The position numbers were made by a program, and so were the translations under genes. The notes below the pieces were generated by a model. That model worked only from the letters and a program-made list of their open reading frames with translations, did not search any database and was not told where the DNA came from. 64,000 nucleotides of DNA from Planococcus antarcticus DSM 14505 (lineage in GTDB: Bacteria; Bacillota; Bacilli; Bacillales_A; Planococcaceae), in assembly GCF_001687565.2 (NCBI RefSeq), contig NZ_CP016534.2, positions 2,856,501 through 2,920,500 of the forward strand, read 5' to 3'. The stretch's first letter is position 1. Each line of letters begins with the position of its first letter. This document shows, one piece after another, positions 17,064 through 26,540 of the stretch.

Positions 17064-18407
17064 TTAAGAAAGTATATTATTTATAATATACCGGTGTTTA
17101 CCAGAACTAGTTGGTTTAATGAATTTTGTAAAATTAACTTCAACATCAAAAGAATTTTCTGAAAATTCTTCAACAACAACCTTAATCTTTTCTTTCAATA
17201 TTTCTAAACTCTCAGAGTCATTTGCCTCTTTCGAATTTATTAGAATACTAATATTTATTTTTCTTAACTCATTTTGAATAATTTGATATTTCTCAATTTC
17301 TGGTATTTGACTGAAAATAGAGGTAGGAATTCTTATCTTCAATTTATTACTCGTAACTAGATAATCAGAGGTCCTTCCTTCAAGTGTACTTAATAAAGGA
17401 AAAGGGTTTCCGCATGGACATACACCATTTTTTTCTTTTCCAAAGTCTCCTACTCGATATCGAATCAATGGGAATGAAAAATTATTTAAAGAAGTTAATA
17501 CAATTTCTCCAATTTCTCCTGGACTAGCTTCTATTCCATTCTCATCAACTATTTCCAGATAGTTCGAGAATGTGGATATATGTAAACCATCGTGTAATTC
17601 ACATTCTATTGCTATACCTCCAACTTCTCTACTGCCATATCTGTTAAATACTTTTCTATTAAATGCTTTCTCAATATTTTCTCTCATTTTCAAATCTAGC
17701 ATTCCAGCACTACTAATTATACTTTTAGGTGTATTAACTTTAATATTATTTTCTATGATGTATTTAGAAATTTCATTGAGAGCTTCTGCGTATCCCAAGA
17801 TGTGGATAGGTTTAAAATTGTTGATTTCTTCCACATACTTTTCCATTATCAAATCATCGAGTTTCCAACAATTCAAATACTTAAGTCGCTTAATCTTTGA
17901 CATAATTCTTACTTTTAGGCTTGACTCATACTTATCTATTTCCTTATCTGCTCCCCACAACACCATAGTCTTATCTCCAGGTTTTGTATTAGCCATGGTA
18001 TCAAAAAAGTTAGATGTAGCACGAACTTTATTTTTATAGTAATCATCTTGATAAATCTTGATAGGTTCACCGGTAGATCCGCTAGAAAAATTAGCGTATC
18101 TGCCTTTCGCTTCATGCACAGACAATATTTGATTTTGGTTTTCTCTTATAATTTCTTTAGTTAAAAAAGGAATTTTTTTGTACTCTTTATAGATATCCTT
18201 AGCATTCAAATCAATATAATTCTCTTTAAATAGGTTGTTATAGTAGGCAGAATATTTATTAGCATGTATCAACAGAGTTCTTAATCTTTTTTTTTCTAGT
18301 TTTTCAATTTGCATTGGGGACATATTTTTAAGATTTCTGTACAATTTCGCTTCTTTTATATATTCTGGTTTTGCAAAGCTAGCTAGTTTATATAATGTTC
18401 TACTCAT
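17064..18407 (-). CDS. CapK-like adenylate-forming enzyme (phenylacetate-CoA ligase-related)
   Basis: 447 residues of the ANL/adenylate-forming superfamily in the CapK/PaaK branch. It shows the P-loop-like FSSGSTGEPIKIYQD near residue 105, RYGSREVGGIAIECELHDGLH, a cysteine pair (CPCGNPFPLL) and RYRVGDFG. Proteins of this branch occur in many capsule and exopolysaccharide loci, and are assumed to activate an acyl group for transfer to the polymer; the substrate is unknown. No acyl-carrier protein or acyltransferase lies beside it in the operon. It overlaps the end of the polymerase gene by eight bases. Confidence 0.85.
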   Translation of the reverse strand: MSRTLYKLASFAKPEYIKEAKLYRNLKNMSPMQIEKLEKKRLRTLLIHANKYSAYYNNLFKENYIDLNAKDIYKEYKKIPFLTKEIIRENQNQILSVHEAKGRYANFSSGSTGEPIKIYQDDYYKNKVRATSNFFDTMANTKPGDKTMVLWGADKEIDKYESSLKVRIMSKIKRLKYLNCWKLDDLIMEKYVEEINNFKPIHILGYAEALNEISKYIIENNIKVNTPKSIISSAGMLDLKMRENIEKAFNRKVFNRYGSREVGGIAIECELHDGLHISTFSNYLEIVDENGIEASPGEIGEIVLTSLNNFSFPLIRYRVGDFGKEKNGVCPCGNPFPLLSTLEGRTSDYLVTSNKLKIRIPTSIFSQIPEIEKYQIIQNELRKINISILINSKEANDSESLEILKEKIKVVVEEFSENSFDVEVNFTKFIKPTSSGKHRYIINNILS

Positions 18408-19656
18408 TTCTATTCTCCTCTTTCACTTTTTTCAGCTGTCTAGAAGCAATTGTGCCTATTAAAATTAATGGAATCATAGTGTGTCTAACATACCCTGAGG
18501 TACCTGTGAAAATATTGATAGAAAAAGCTAAGGTAAGTGCAAATAAACCTATACCTATACTAATAGAGTATTTATTTTTCGAACTCATTAAAATCTTTAA
18601 AGATATAAAAAGGAAATAAAGAATAAATAATAGTAGACCGATAAAACTTAATAGTCCTCCTTCAACCCACAAACTAATATAAAGATTATGTATGTTTTGT
18701 TCGTAGACGTTTTCTTTTGAGAAATTTCCATAACCTATTCCAATAATTGGTGAACTTTGAATAAAGTTAAGGCCCGTTTCCATCAATGAAAATTTAATAT
18801 TAAAACTTCCCGCTTCGCTTATGTTTTCCTGGAATATTGTTTTAAGAACTCTTTCACTAAAAACATTAAAAAGCTCTAGTTTAAAAAAGTTGTTTATAAA
18901 CAAGACAAAAGAAACCACAAATATACCAATCACTGCATTTTTTATCAATAAAAAAATGTTTGTGAGAAATGTCTTTTTAATAAATATATTATTTAATAGC
19001 CAAAGAATCACTGCAGTAATTACAAAAGAGATTAGTCCCCCAAAAGAACTTGCTTGAATCAGCCCAAAGATAAAAATCAATATATAAATAAAAGTCTTTC
19101 TTCTGGATATTACATTATTAGTGTATAAAACATAAAGCAGAGGTATACATAAAACTATTGTTTTTGACAATCCGTTGGCACCTATAAATCCTCCTAGTCT
19201 CGCATCACCAATAAAGATTCCAAGATTTATTAAGTTAGTATAAATAGATGGCAGAAAAAACTTTAAAAAACTAGAAAATAATGTTATAAAACTAATACCC
19301 AGCAAGATCATTTCGCTTAGTTTTAATAGGGTATCGCTTTTAAAGTTATTCATTACATACATTAAAATCGCAAATACGAAGATGTATTGAATGGACATGC
19401 TAGTATAATCACCAATTGAAATTGTATTGAAAATACCACTGACTAGATACCCACCTAATATTAGTGAGAGACTAAATAAACTCATTTTTAAATTATTATT
19501 ATATAAAATACTATTATCAGAGAAATTTTTAATTATAAGCATGGTGAAAAGAATAGTAAAAAAGAGGTCAGAAAGTGTGAAGTAAATCCCTGGAATTATT
19601 AAACTATAAAAAGTACAAAAAAACAGTGATAATCCTAATATTTTTTTTAGCTTCAT
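18400..19656 (-). CDS. O-antigen/exopolysaccharide polymerase (Wzy-like)
   Basis: 418-residue integral membrane protein with about ten to twelve hydrophobic segments and a large extracytoplasmic loop in the second half. That loop holds the WzyC-type motif ETGLNFIQSSPIIGIGYGNF and HNLYISLWVEGGLL. Such proteins link flipped repeat units into long chains outside the membrane, with length set by the Wzz/CpsC protein. It overlaps the GT2 stop by four bases and the next gene by eight. Sequence similarity within this family is low, so assignment rests on topology, the H-N-x-Y-L motif and location. Confidence 0.85.
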   Translation of the reverse strand: MKLKKILGLSLFFCTFYSLIIPGIYFTLSDLFFTILFTMLIIKNFSDNSILYNNNLKMSLFSLSLILGGYLVSGIFNTISIGDYTSMSIQYIFVFAILMYVMNNFKSDTLLKLSEMILLGISFITLFSSFLKFFLPSIYTNLINLGIFIGDARLGGFIGANGLSKTIVLCIPLLYVLYTNNVISRRKTFIYILIFIFGLIQASSFGGLISFVITAVILWLLNNIFIKKTFLTNIFLLIKNAVIGIFVVSFVLFINNFFKLELFNVFSERVLKTIFQENISEAGSFNIKFSLMETGLNFIQSSPIIGIGYGNFSKENVYEQNIHNLYISLWVEGGLLSFIGLLLFILYFLFISLKILMSSKNKYSISIGIGLFALTLAFSINIFTGTSGYVRHTMIPLILIGTIASRQLKKVKEENRNE

Positions 19657-20564
19657 CTTAACTTCTTCTTGTCTCGGATGTAAGTTAACATCCCTAATAA
19701 TATTAAAGGAAACTCTAAGATATTTTTCTCTTTTACTACAAATAACTTTTTCAATGTCATCTTATTGTGTAATCCAAATCTATAGTAATTGACACTGTTT
19801 TTATATATGTATTTTTTTTTAACTCTTTTATCTTGAGAAAAAAAAATTAAAAACTCTTTATAATAATTGAATGATCCTAATGAATTTTCGGTTCTAAATT
19901 TCAAGCTGTTTGAGGATATTCCATCTTTTTGATATTCTACTTGTGCCAGTGCATGATTTATATATCGCATTTTGTACGCTTTTCCGATTCTATTCCATAC
20001 AGTACTTTCTGGTATAAATTTTTCATTTTCATAAACTGGAAATTTATGTTCTTTGAAAACTGATGTTAATATACATCTAATTTTGTCACCTTTTATTTCA
20101 TGTGTATATCTCGTGCTTATGTGATCACTATCAAAAAGTTTATTTGGAAATTCCTGACCTATTATTTTAGAACTCCCGTATTCTAAACAGTTGCCCTCTA
20201 CTCCTGCAAATTCTTTATTATTATCCACGGGTAACCAGCTATCAAATAAAAGTTGTAAACAATCAGACATCATTACATCATCTGAATCTATACTAAAAAA
20301 CATTTTACCTTTGGCCAAATCGAGCGCCTTGTTTCTCGCAACATGCTTACCACTGTTTTCCTGGTAATAGTATCTTAATTTAAAATCTAATTTTTTTTTC
20401 AAAGAATTTATAACTTTTTCTGAATCATCTTTTGAGCCATCATTTATAATGATGCATTCAAAATCTCTAAAGGTCTGTCTCTCTATACTTTTTAGTAACC
20501 TTTCAATAGTATTCGCTCTGTTATAAACTGGTATAAATATAGTAAAAAAAGGACTACTTTCCAT
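19653..20564 (-). CDS. family 2 glycosyltransferase
   Basis: GT-A fold transferase of 303 residues. The N-terminal donor domain has FFTIFIPVYNRANTIERLLKSIERQ, FECIIINDGSKDDSEK, and the metal-binding DxD in FSIDSDDVM near residue 100. It would add one sugar to the repeat unit on the inner membrane leaflet. The C-terminal third (KKYIYKNSVNYYRFGLH) has no recognised domain. It overlaps the flippase stop by 11 bases and the polymerase start by four, so it sits in a tightly coupled block. Confidence 0.92.
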   Translation of the reverse strand: MESSPFFTIFIPVYNRANTIERLLKSIERQTFRDFECIIINDGSKDDSEKVINSLKKKLDFKLRYYYQENSGKHVARNKALDLAKGKMFFSIDSDDVMMSDCLQLLFDSWLPVDNNKEFAGVEGNCLEYGSSKIIGQEFPNKLFDSDHISTRYTHEIKGDKIRCILTSVFKEHKFPVYENEKFIPESTVWNRIGKAYKMRYINHALAQVEYQKDGISSNSLKFRTENSLGSFNYYKEFLIFFSQDKRVKKKYIYKNSVNYYRFGLHNKMTLKKLFVVKEKNILEFPLILLGMLTYIRDKKKLR

Positions 20565-21957
20565 TCTTAAAAACTCCTTTTGTTTTGAATAAACTTCTAC
20601 TTGTTAACACAAAAATTAATACATATAGGATTATTCCACTTGCTAATGTAAAAATTATTTCAAAAATTTCTGTCGGATTTATTATCAAAGTTAAAAAAAC
20701 TAGAGGAATCAAACTTACAAAAATAAATAAGAGTTCTTTAAAAGGTATAGGTAATTTCATTATTTTTCTGCCTAATAAATAACTTATGATTAATGCAAGT
20801 GAATAGGAAAGTACAGCAGTTATTACCGCACCTAAAACTCCATATTTAGGGATTAAGTATAAATTAAGAGAGATACTGAATATTAAAGATATTACTACAG
20901 GAATAATCTTTTTCGAAACATTATTCGTCAGCTTGAAAGGTATATCAAAATAATTTGTTCTAATTGTTTCCAACATTGCCGCTATTGAAAAAAGAGGTAG
21001 AATTATTAAGAGCTGATTACTATACACCGGCGATAAAAGGAGAGAGGTTAACTTGTGAGAATATAAAACTAAAATAGTTACTAAAGGCAGAACTGTTGCT
21101 AAAGTCAATGTGAAGTTGATTTTCAACTCCCTTTCAACTTCACCATTGTTGTTCTTTAAGGCTTTAAGAATAAGAGGAAAACTAGCTGCACTAATTGATC
21201 CCACAAATAAAACTATAATACTTTGTGAAAAAGTAGATGCTACGGCATAAACTGCAACTTCGTCATAACCTTTAAAAGAAGAAATCATGATTCTGTCTAA
21301 GTGATAAAGTAGTGCTGATGAAACAAGTGCTGGTAACAAAGGAATGCCATATACAATTATTTGTTTAAGATATAGTCTGTTAAATTTGTATCTATAAGTA
21401 ATAAATATGAACTTTTTTAGAGGAATAACAATCGGTATTAAAAGAGATAATCCGAAGCCTATAATCAATCCATTTTCAGTTATTTTAATTAAAATGATAG
21501 CCAATGTAAAAAATAGAAACGATCTTGATAAATTAATTAAAAGAAACTTAAATGGAACTAATTTTGCTCTGTAAAAAGTTAATGCGAAATTAAAAAGACC
21601 TTGTGCGATTAAACTAAAACAAAAAATTAAATAAAATCCTATACTGTATACATCCGTAAAGAAAGCTACATACATTAAAGAACTTATTAAGAAAGACATT
21701 AGACTCGATACAATTAACATTTTCATACATGTTGCTAAAAATTCATCTTTTTCATATTCTTTGTAAAATCTTAATAGAGAAGAGCTTATCCATTCGAAAA
21801 AAAGTATATTAAATATACCGATATATGATATTAAGGTTATATAAATACCATAATCATTTGGAGCTATTATTTTAGTGATAACACTAACGAATATGATATT
21901 TACTATACCTGGTAATCCTTTAGCTATTAAATATATAAGTGAATGGTTATATATCAT
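20554..21957 (-). CDS. lipopolysaccharide/exopolysaccharide flippase (Wzx-like, MOP superfamily)
   Basis: 467 residues with about twelve to fourteen transmembrane helices. The N-terminus IYLIAKGLPGIVNIIFVSVITKI and the central YGIPLLPALVSSALLYHLDRIMIS are typical of Wzx/PST transporters, which move undecaprenyl-linked repeat units across the membrane. It is the first gene of the AT-rich distal half of the operon. A 194-base spacer with no clear terminator or promoter separates it from the dehydratase gene upstream, so the two halves may have separate histories. Confidence 0.9.
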   Translation of the reverse strand: MIYNHSLIYLIAKGLPGIVNIIFVSVITKIIAPNDYGIYITLISYIGIFNILFFEWISSSLLRFYKEYEKDEFLATCMKMLIVSSLMSFLISSLMYVAFFTDVYSIGFYLIFCFSLIAQGLFNFALTFYRAKLVPFKFLLINLSRSFLFFTLAIILIKITENGLIIGFGLSLLIPIVIPLKKFIFITYRYKFNRLYLKQIIVYGIPLLPALVSSALLYHLDRIMISSFKGYDEVAVYAVASTFSQSIIVLFVGSISAASFPLILKALKNNNGEVERELKINFTLTLATVLPLVTILVLYSHKLTSLLLSPVYSNQLLIILPLFSIAAMLETIRTNYFDIPFKLTNNVSKKIIPVVISLIFSISLNLYLIPKYGVLGAVITAVLSYSLALIISYLLGRKIMKLPIPFKELLFIFVSLIPLVFLTLIINPTEIFEIIFTLASGIILYVLIFVLTSRSLFKTKGVFKNGK

Positions 21958-22151
21958 GATATCTCCTTTGATCTAAATGAAAAGCTTGAAATATCTCGTT
22001 TCTTTCAAATTAATGCGATAGTCTGTCTACTCGAACTCTGCTGAATTTTGGTAATCAATTATTATAGAAAGAAATTTGAATAAAGGCAGGCGACCAAGAT
22101 TTTTTATTAAGAGATTCAAATTTTTTTAAAAAAATTAAATTATAAATCCTG

Positions 22152-23987
22152 TTACATAAACCTAACTTCTAATGGCGATATTTCCACATTTTTCCTATTA
22201 GCCAACCCAACCAAAACTTCCTTAACCTCATCATTCCGCATATCAGGCAACTTCTCCAGCAAATAAGTCAGTTCGCCTTCACTAACCGGATTGGCTTTCC
22301 CAATATAAATCTTCGGAAAAATCTGTTCTGTCTGGATCTCGTTATCATTTAACAATTCCTCGAACAACTTCTCTCCTGGACGAATCCCAGAAAAGTTAAT
22401 ACCAATCTCGCCTTCTGCATAACCCGACAAACGGATTAAGTTTTGAGCAAGGTCAACAATCTTCACCGGTTCACCCATATCCAAAACAAATACTTCGCCG
22501 CCTTCAGCGAGTGTACCTGCTTGAATAACGAGACGTGACGCTTCAGGGATCGTCATGAAATAACGTGTCATGCGTGGGTCGGTTACTGTCACTGGACCAC
22601 CTGCTGCGATTTGCTTTTTAAACAGTGGAATGACCGAGCCGCGAGATCCGAGTACATTACCAAAACGTACCGCCGCGAATTTCGTGTCACTGCGTTTAGC
22701 TAAATTTTGAACAATCATTTCAGCAAAACGTTTGGTCGCGCCCATGACGTTCGGCGGGTTGACGGCTTTATCTGTAGACACCATGACGAAATTGCCTACG
22801 CCGCTCATATGGGCTGCTTCTGCGACGTTTTTCGTGCCGTAGACATTATTCTTCACAGCTTCCATCGGATTGCCTTCCATTAACGGTACATGTTTATGCG
22901 CCGCTGCGTGGTAAACAACATCCGGTTTGTATGTATTCATGATATCTAAGATACGTTCACGGTCTTGGACATCCGCGATAATGGGAATGATTTCTGTGTC
23001 TGGTGCGACTGTTTGACGCAGTTCCATGTCGATCAAGTAAATCGAATTTTCTCCGTGTCCGAGAAGCAACAGCTTTTTCGGGCCAAAACGCGCGATTTGA
23101 CGTGAAATTTCAGAACCGATAGAACCGCCTGCTCCAGTTACAAGAATGGTTTTACTCGTCAACTGATCAGCGATTTTGTCCATATCAAGTTTGACTTCGT
23201 CGCGTCCAAGTAAGTCTTCAATTTTCACATCTTGGATATCTGTTACCGACACTTTACCGGTCATAATGTCTTCAATAAGTGGAATGGTTTGCGTACGAAC
23301 ACCTGAGTCCATGCACGTTTGAATTAGCTCAGCGGTTTCTTGTTTGCCGAGTGACGGGATGGCGATAATGATGGTATCGATCCGGTTATCCAAAGCAATA
23401 TCCGCAATGTTCCCGGTATTGCCATGTACCACACGGACACCGTAAATATCAAGTCCTTGCTTGTTTTTGTCGTCATCGATATACAATACAGGCAATAAGC
23501 CATTTTCAGGATTGGCCAGTAATTGACGAGCTACCAATGTGCCTGCTTTTCCCGCTCCTATGATTAAGGTGCGTTTCAGTTCTGAATCATTATGCCGGAT
23601 TTTCTTGTCACGGAACAGTCGCCACGACAAACGCGATCCCCCAATTAGGATCAAGTGAAGCATCCACGTGATGGCTAATGCCCGCAATAAAACGTCGCCT
23701 CTGTAGAGGTATTGCACCAGACCAATGACCACAATCGACCAGCTGACTGCCTTGAAGATCGAGGTCAGCTCCCCGATCGAAGCGTATTCCCATACTTTGC
23801 GGTACAGGCCGTAATACATCGCTAAGGCATGGTGCGCGATAAAGATGGTTAGCGCACTTGCCAGCAAGAATTTGTTTTGCAATACATCTGTATAAGGGTG
23901 CAACAAGTAATAGCCGACAAAAATAGAGAAAAAGACAATCAGCGAGTCGACGATCAATAAGAGAGAAACACGATTTTTCAGAGACAT
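22152..23987 (-). CDS. membrane-anchored UDP-N-acetylglucosamine 4,6-dehydratase (CapD/EpsC/PglF type)
   Basis: 611 residues from the ATG of MSLKNRVSL; an in-frame TTG seven codons upstream is less likely because AAAGGA lies nine bases before the ATG. Four N-terminal transmembrane segments precede a first Rossmann domain (IIGAGKAGT) and the catalytic SDR domain (VTGAGGSIGSEISRQI). The active site reads VSTDKAVNPPNVMGATK, with Met in place of the usual Tyr, characteristic of long-form 4,6-dehydratases. It makes the 4-keto-6-deoxy sugar precursor. The C-terminus has the usual GIRPGEKLFEELL. Confidence 0.95.
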   Translation of the reverse strand: MSLKNRVSLLLIVDSLIVFFSIFVGYYLLHPYTDVLQNKFLLASALTIFIAHHALAMYYGLYRKVWEYASIGELTSIFKAVSWSIVVIGLVQYLYRGDVLLRALAITWMLHLILIGGSRLSWRLFRDKKIRHNDSELKRTLIIGAGKAGTLVARQLLANPENGLLPVLYIDDDKNKQGLDIYGVRVVHGNTGNIADIALDNRIDTIIIAIPSLGKQETAELIQTCMDSGVRTQTIPLIEDIMTGKVSVTDIQDVKIEDLLGRDEVKLDMDKIADQLTSKTILVTGAGGSIGSEISRQIARFGPKKLLLLGHGENSIYLIDMELRQTVAPDTEIIPIIADVQDRERILDIMNTYKPDVVYHAAAHKHVPLMEGNPMEAVKNNVYGTKNVAEAAHMSGVGNFVMVSTDKAVNPPNVMGATKRFAEMIVQNLAKRSDTKFAAVRFGNVLGSRGSVIPLFKKQIAAGGPVTVTDPRMTRYFMTIPEASRLVIQAGTLAEGGEVFVLDMGEPVKIVDLAQNLIRLSGYAEGEIGINFSGIRPGEKLFEELLNDNEIQTEQIFPKIYIGKANPVSEGELTYLLEKLPDMRNDEVKEVLVGLANRKNVEISPLEVRFM

Positions 23988-24114
23988 ACAAGTCAATCCT
24001 TTCGACATCCAGTACTATATTCATATATGGGTAAAAATCCTTTTTAAGTCTAACACACTATGAATTAGAAATGATAGGATTTTATAAACAAAATAATACT
24101 TTTTTCGTTAGGTT

Positions 24115-24882
24115 TTAAGCAAAAATATTCCACCATTTCCCTTTATGGATGTCTTCCGGCTCTAAAACATGTAAATGATCATCCAGTAGGATGCGCTCAT
24201 TGTTCTCCAGGAAAATGTCGACCATGTCGTGCTGGTTCTTTTTCTCCAAGTAATCGAGGCCTTCGTTAAACAAGAATGGCCGCTTATCGAGGCTATGGAC
24301 GTCCGAGCCGTAAACGTGGATCAGGTTGGCATCGATCAAGCTCATGGCGGTGCGTTGAATGGCTTTACCAAAACTACCCGCGACAGAACCTGCAGTTACT
24401 TGCGCCATCGCACCGTGAACTAAGAGTTTTTTCAACCGTTCAGGTTTTTCGATAATGCCTTGATTGCGTTCTGCATGTGCAATAATGGGTACGTAGTTTT
24501 TCATAATGAGTTGTTGAATGATTGGAACTGTATAAGCTGGAATACCAGATGACGGCAGTTCTAATAAGACGTAGCGTGATCCGGCTAATGTTAATGCTTC
24601 TCCAGCCGCTAGTTTTTCTGGCAGCTTTTCACCGAGACGGCATTCTTGTCCGCTGTAAATCGTGATTGGCAATTGTTCTTCTGCGATATAGCTATTTACC
24701 AGCTCTAATTGCTTCCTTAGCGCTGCGAGGTTTGTGTTGAAGTTCGGGTGAAAGGCGTGAGGTGTGGCAACGATGCCAGTCAGTTGTTCGTCGACAGCTT
24801 TTTCCAGCAATCGTTTTGTTTGTTCCATCGTTTCCGCTCCGTCATCAAGTCCGGGCAGGATGTGGGCGTGCGTGTCGATCAT
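24115..24882 (-). CDS. tyrosine-protein phosphatase CpsB/YwqE (PHP family)
   Basis: 255-residue manganese-dependent PHP phosphatase that removes phosphate from the BY-kinase encoded next to it. Metal-binding motifs are MIDTHAHILPGLDDGAE at the start, VATPHAF near 58, the H in AHAERN, and VYGSDVHSLDKRPF towards the end. It is the third gene of the operon, 50 bases after the kinase. The kinase-phosphatase pair sets the phosphorylation cycle that controls chain length and export in Gram-positive exopolysaccharide systems. Confidence 0.95.
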   Translation of the reverse strand: MIDTHAHILPGLDDGAETMEQTKRLLEKAVDEQLTGIVATPHAFHPNFNTNLAALRKQLELVNSYIAEEQLPITIYSGQECRLGEKLPEKLAAGEALTLAGSRYVLLELPSSGIPAYTVPIIQQLIMKNYVPIIAHAERNQGIIEKPERLKKLLVHGAMAQVTAGSVAGSFGKAIQRTAMSLIDANLIHVYGSDVHSLDKRPFLFNEGLDYLEKKNQHDMVDIFLENNERILLDDHLHVLEPEDIHKGKWWNIFA

Positions 24883-24932
24883 TGGTATTTCCTCCTTTAG
24901 TGATTGAAAAAAAAGTAAAAAGGGAGTCCTTT

Positions 24933-25634
24933 TTACTCTGTCGTTCCGTAATATTGATAATAATAATTGTCTTTTGCCAGAGCGTAATTATTCAGCACTG
25001 CACCGATCAGCCGGCTATTGGATGATTCAATGGCTTCTTTCGCTTTTAGCGCCATGTCCTTCTCGGTATTTCCTGAGCTGACGACCAAAATCGTGCCTTC
25101 GCATTTGTTGGCCAAAATTTGTCCATCCGTTACAGAAAGAACCGGCGGCGCATCAAAGATGATCAAGTCATACATGTCTTTTAGCTGTTCGATCAACGCT
25201 GTCATCGATTTGGAAGCGAGCAATTCTGCCGGGTTTGGCGGGATCGGTCCACAAGTCATAAGGTCAAGACGTTCGACCGCAGTCGGGCGAATCACTTCCT
25301 GGATCGAGTTTCGGCGTGTCAAGACACTCGACAAACCAACTGTATTCCCCATACGGAATGTGTAATGTGTTGTGGGTTTACGCATATCGCCGTCTATCAA
25401 CAACACTTTTTTGCCTTCTTGTGCAAAAACGACTGCCAGGTTTGCGGATGTTGTCGACTTGCCTTCTGAAGGTGCAGCTGACGTGACGACCATTGTGCGG
25501 ATTTCTGCGTCTGGTGATGAAAAGTTGATATTGGTACGCAAGGTACGGAATTGTTCCGATACGAACGAGCGCGGTGTCGTGAATGCAATCAGTTTACGCG
25601 CAGTTTCCTGCAGCACTTTTTTCTTTCTCGCCAT
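24933..25634 (-). CDS. BY-type tyrosine kinase CpsD/YwqD
   Basis: 233-residue cytoplasmic autokinase. Walker A is SAAPSEGKSTT, Walker A' LLIDGDMRKP and Walker B LIIFDAPP, with the C-terminal tyrosine cluster NYYYQYYG that is phosphorylated. It works with the separate membrane activator encoded just upstream (the Gram-positive split arrangement) and is reset by the PHP phosphatase. It starts three bases after the end of the activator gene. Confidence 0.95.
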   Translation of the reverse strand: MARKKKVLQETARKLIAFTTPRSFVSEQFRTLRTNINFSSPDAEIRTMVVTSAAPSEGKSTTSANLAVVFAQEGKKVLLIDGDMRKPTTHYTFRMGNTVGLSSVLTRRNSIQEVIRPTAVERLDLMTCGPIPPNPAELLASKSMTALIEQLKDMYDLIIFDAPPVLSVTDGQILANKCEGTILVVSSGNTEKDMALKAKEAIESSNSRLIGAVLNNYALAKDNYYYQYYGTTE

Positions 25635-25637
25635 TTT

Positions 25638-26360
25638 CTATCCCGCCCTTCTCTTCGATGTTGTGGTTTCTTCTAGCTTGGCTTCTTCTTTAATCGGTGA
25701 AATGATGCCGAGCAACGGAACGCCCAAAATTTCTTCGATGTCCTGCTCGTTTTTGATGGAAGTATCCAAGTATTCCAGCAAGAAGGCAATCCCCACTCCG
25801 AGCATCAAGCCGATAACAGCTGCAATGGCCATGTTCAACATCGGGTTTGGTGCGACCGGTGACGGATTTTCTTTTAATACAGCCGGCGACAAAATCGAGA
25901 CGTTGTCGACGTTCATCAATTCCATGATTTCACTTTCAAACACTTCTGCAGTTGTGTTGGCGATGTCTACTGCCTGTGCAGGATCTTCATCCTGCACCGT
26001 AATATTGACAACCTGAGAATTCTCAGCGGTGGCAACGGTGATTTTATTGTTCAGCTGCTCGACGGACATGTCCAGGTTTAACTGACTCGATACTTCATCT
26101 AATATCGCCGGGCTTTTGATGATGACGGAATATGTATTGATCAATTGAAGATCGGTTTGAATGTTCTGGTTCGTCAATTGCGCTGCTTCCGTTTCTTCCT
26201 GGTTGACCAGGATCTGTGTGGAAGTCTCATACATCGGTGTCAGGACTAAAAACGATACAACTCCTGCGATGGTAATAGCTAAAATGGTCATAAGTACAAT
26301 CAATCCAGCCCGTTTTTTCAGTGTCTTGAACAGGTCTTGTAAGCTGATGGTTTCTTCCAT
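25638..26360 (-). CDS. chain-length determinant / kinase activator CpsC/YwqC (Wzz family)
   Basis: 240 residues from MEETISLQDLF, preceded by AAAGGAG; an ATG nine codons upstream is possible but does not match the family start. A transmembrane segment lies near 20-42 (AGLIVLMTILAITIAGVVSF). An extracytoplasmic coil follows, then the proline-rich NPSPVAPNPMLN before the second transmembrane segment at about 172-195. The short cytoplasmic tail (IEEILGVPLLGIISPI) activates the BY-kinase. First gene of the leftward operon. Confidence 0.93.
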   Translation of the reverse strand: MEETISLQDLFKTLKKRAGLIVLMTILAITIAGVVSFLVLTPMYETSTQILVNQEETEAAQLTNQNIQTDLQLINTYSVIIKSPAILDEVSSQLNLDMSVEQLNNKITVATAENSQVVNITVQDEDPAQAVDIANTTAEVFESEIMELMNVDNVSILSPAVLKENPSPVAPNPMLNMAIAAVIGLMLGVGIAFLLEYLDTSIKNEQDIEEILGVPLLGIISPIKEEAKLEETTTSKRRAG

Positions 26361-26396
26361 ATGGTGATGATCTCCTTTTATTTTCATATTCTTATT

Positions 26397-26445
26397 ATGA
26401 ATGATTCATAAACAACATAAAATAGTATAGCATAGGAGAGAGTCG
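26397..26445 (-). promoter_or_regulatory. candidate exopolysaccharide operon promoter and palindromic operator
   Basis: On the reverse strand TTCTTT, a 16-base spacer and TATACT (26424-26429) make a plausible sigma-A promoter. Just downstream, ATGAATGATTCAT (26397-26409) is a perfect 6-1-6 palindrome in the leader before the first gene. It could be a repressor operator. Assignment by eye only. Confidence 0.4.
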
Positions 26446-26540
26446 AAAGAACTTCCATTTTTAAAAAGTTTAATAGGCTAATAGAATGATTTATGCTATC
26501 TTTATTTGTAAGTATAGGTGTTTTTTGAAAGGAGTATAAG

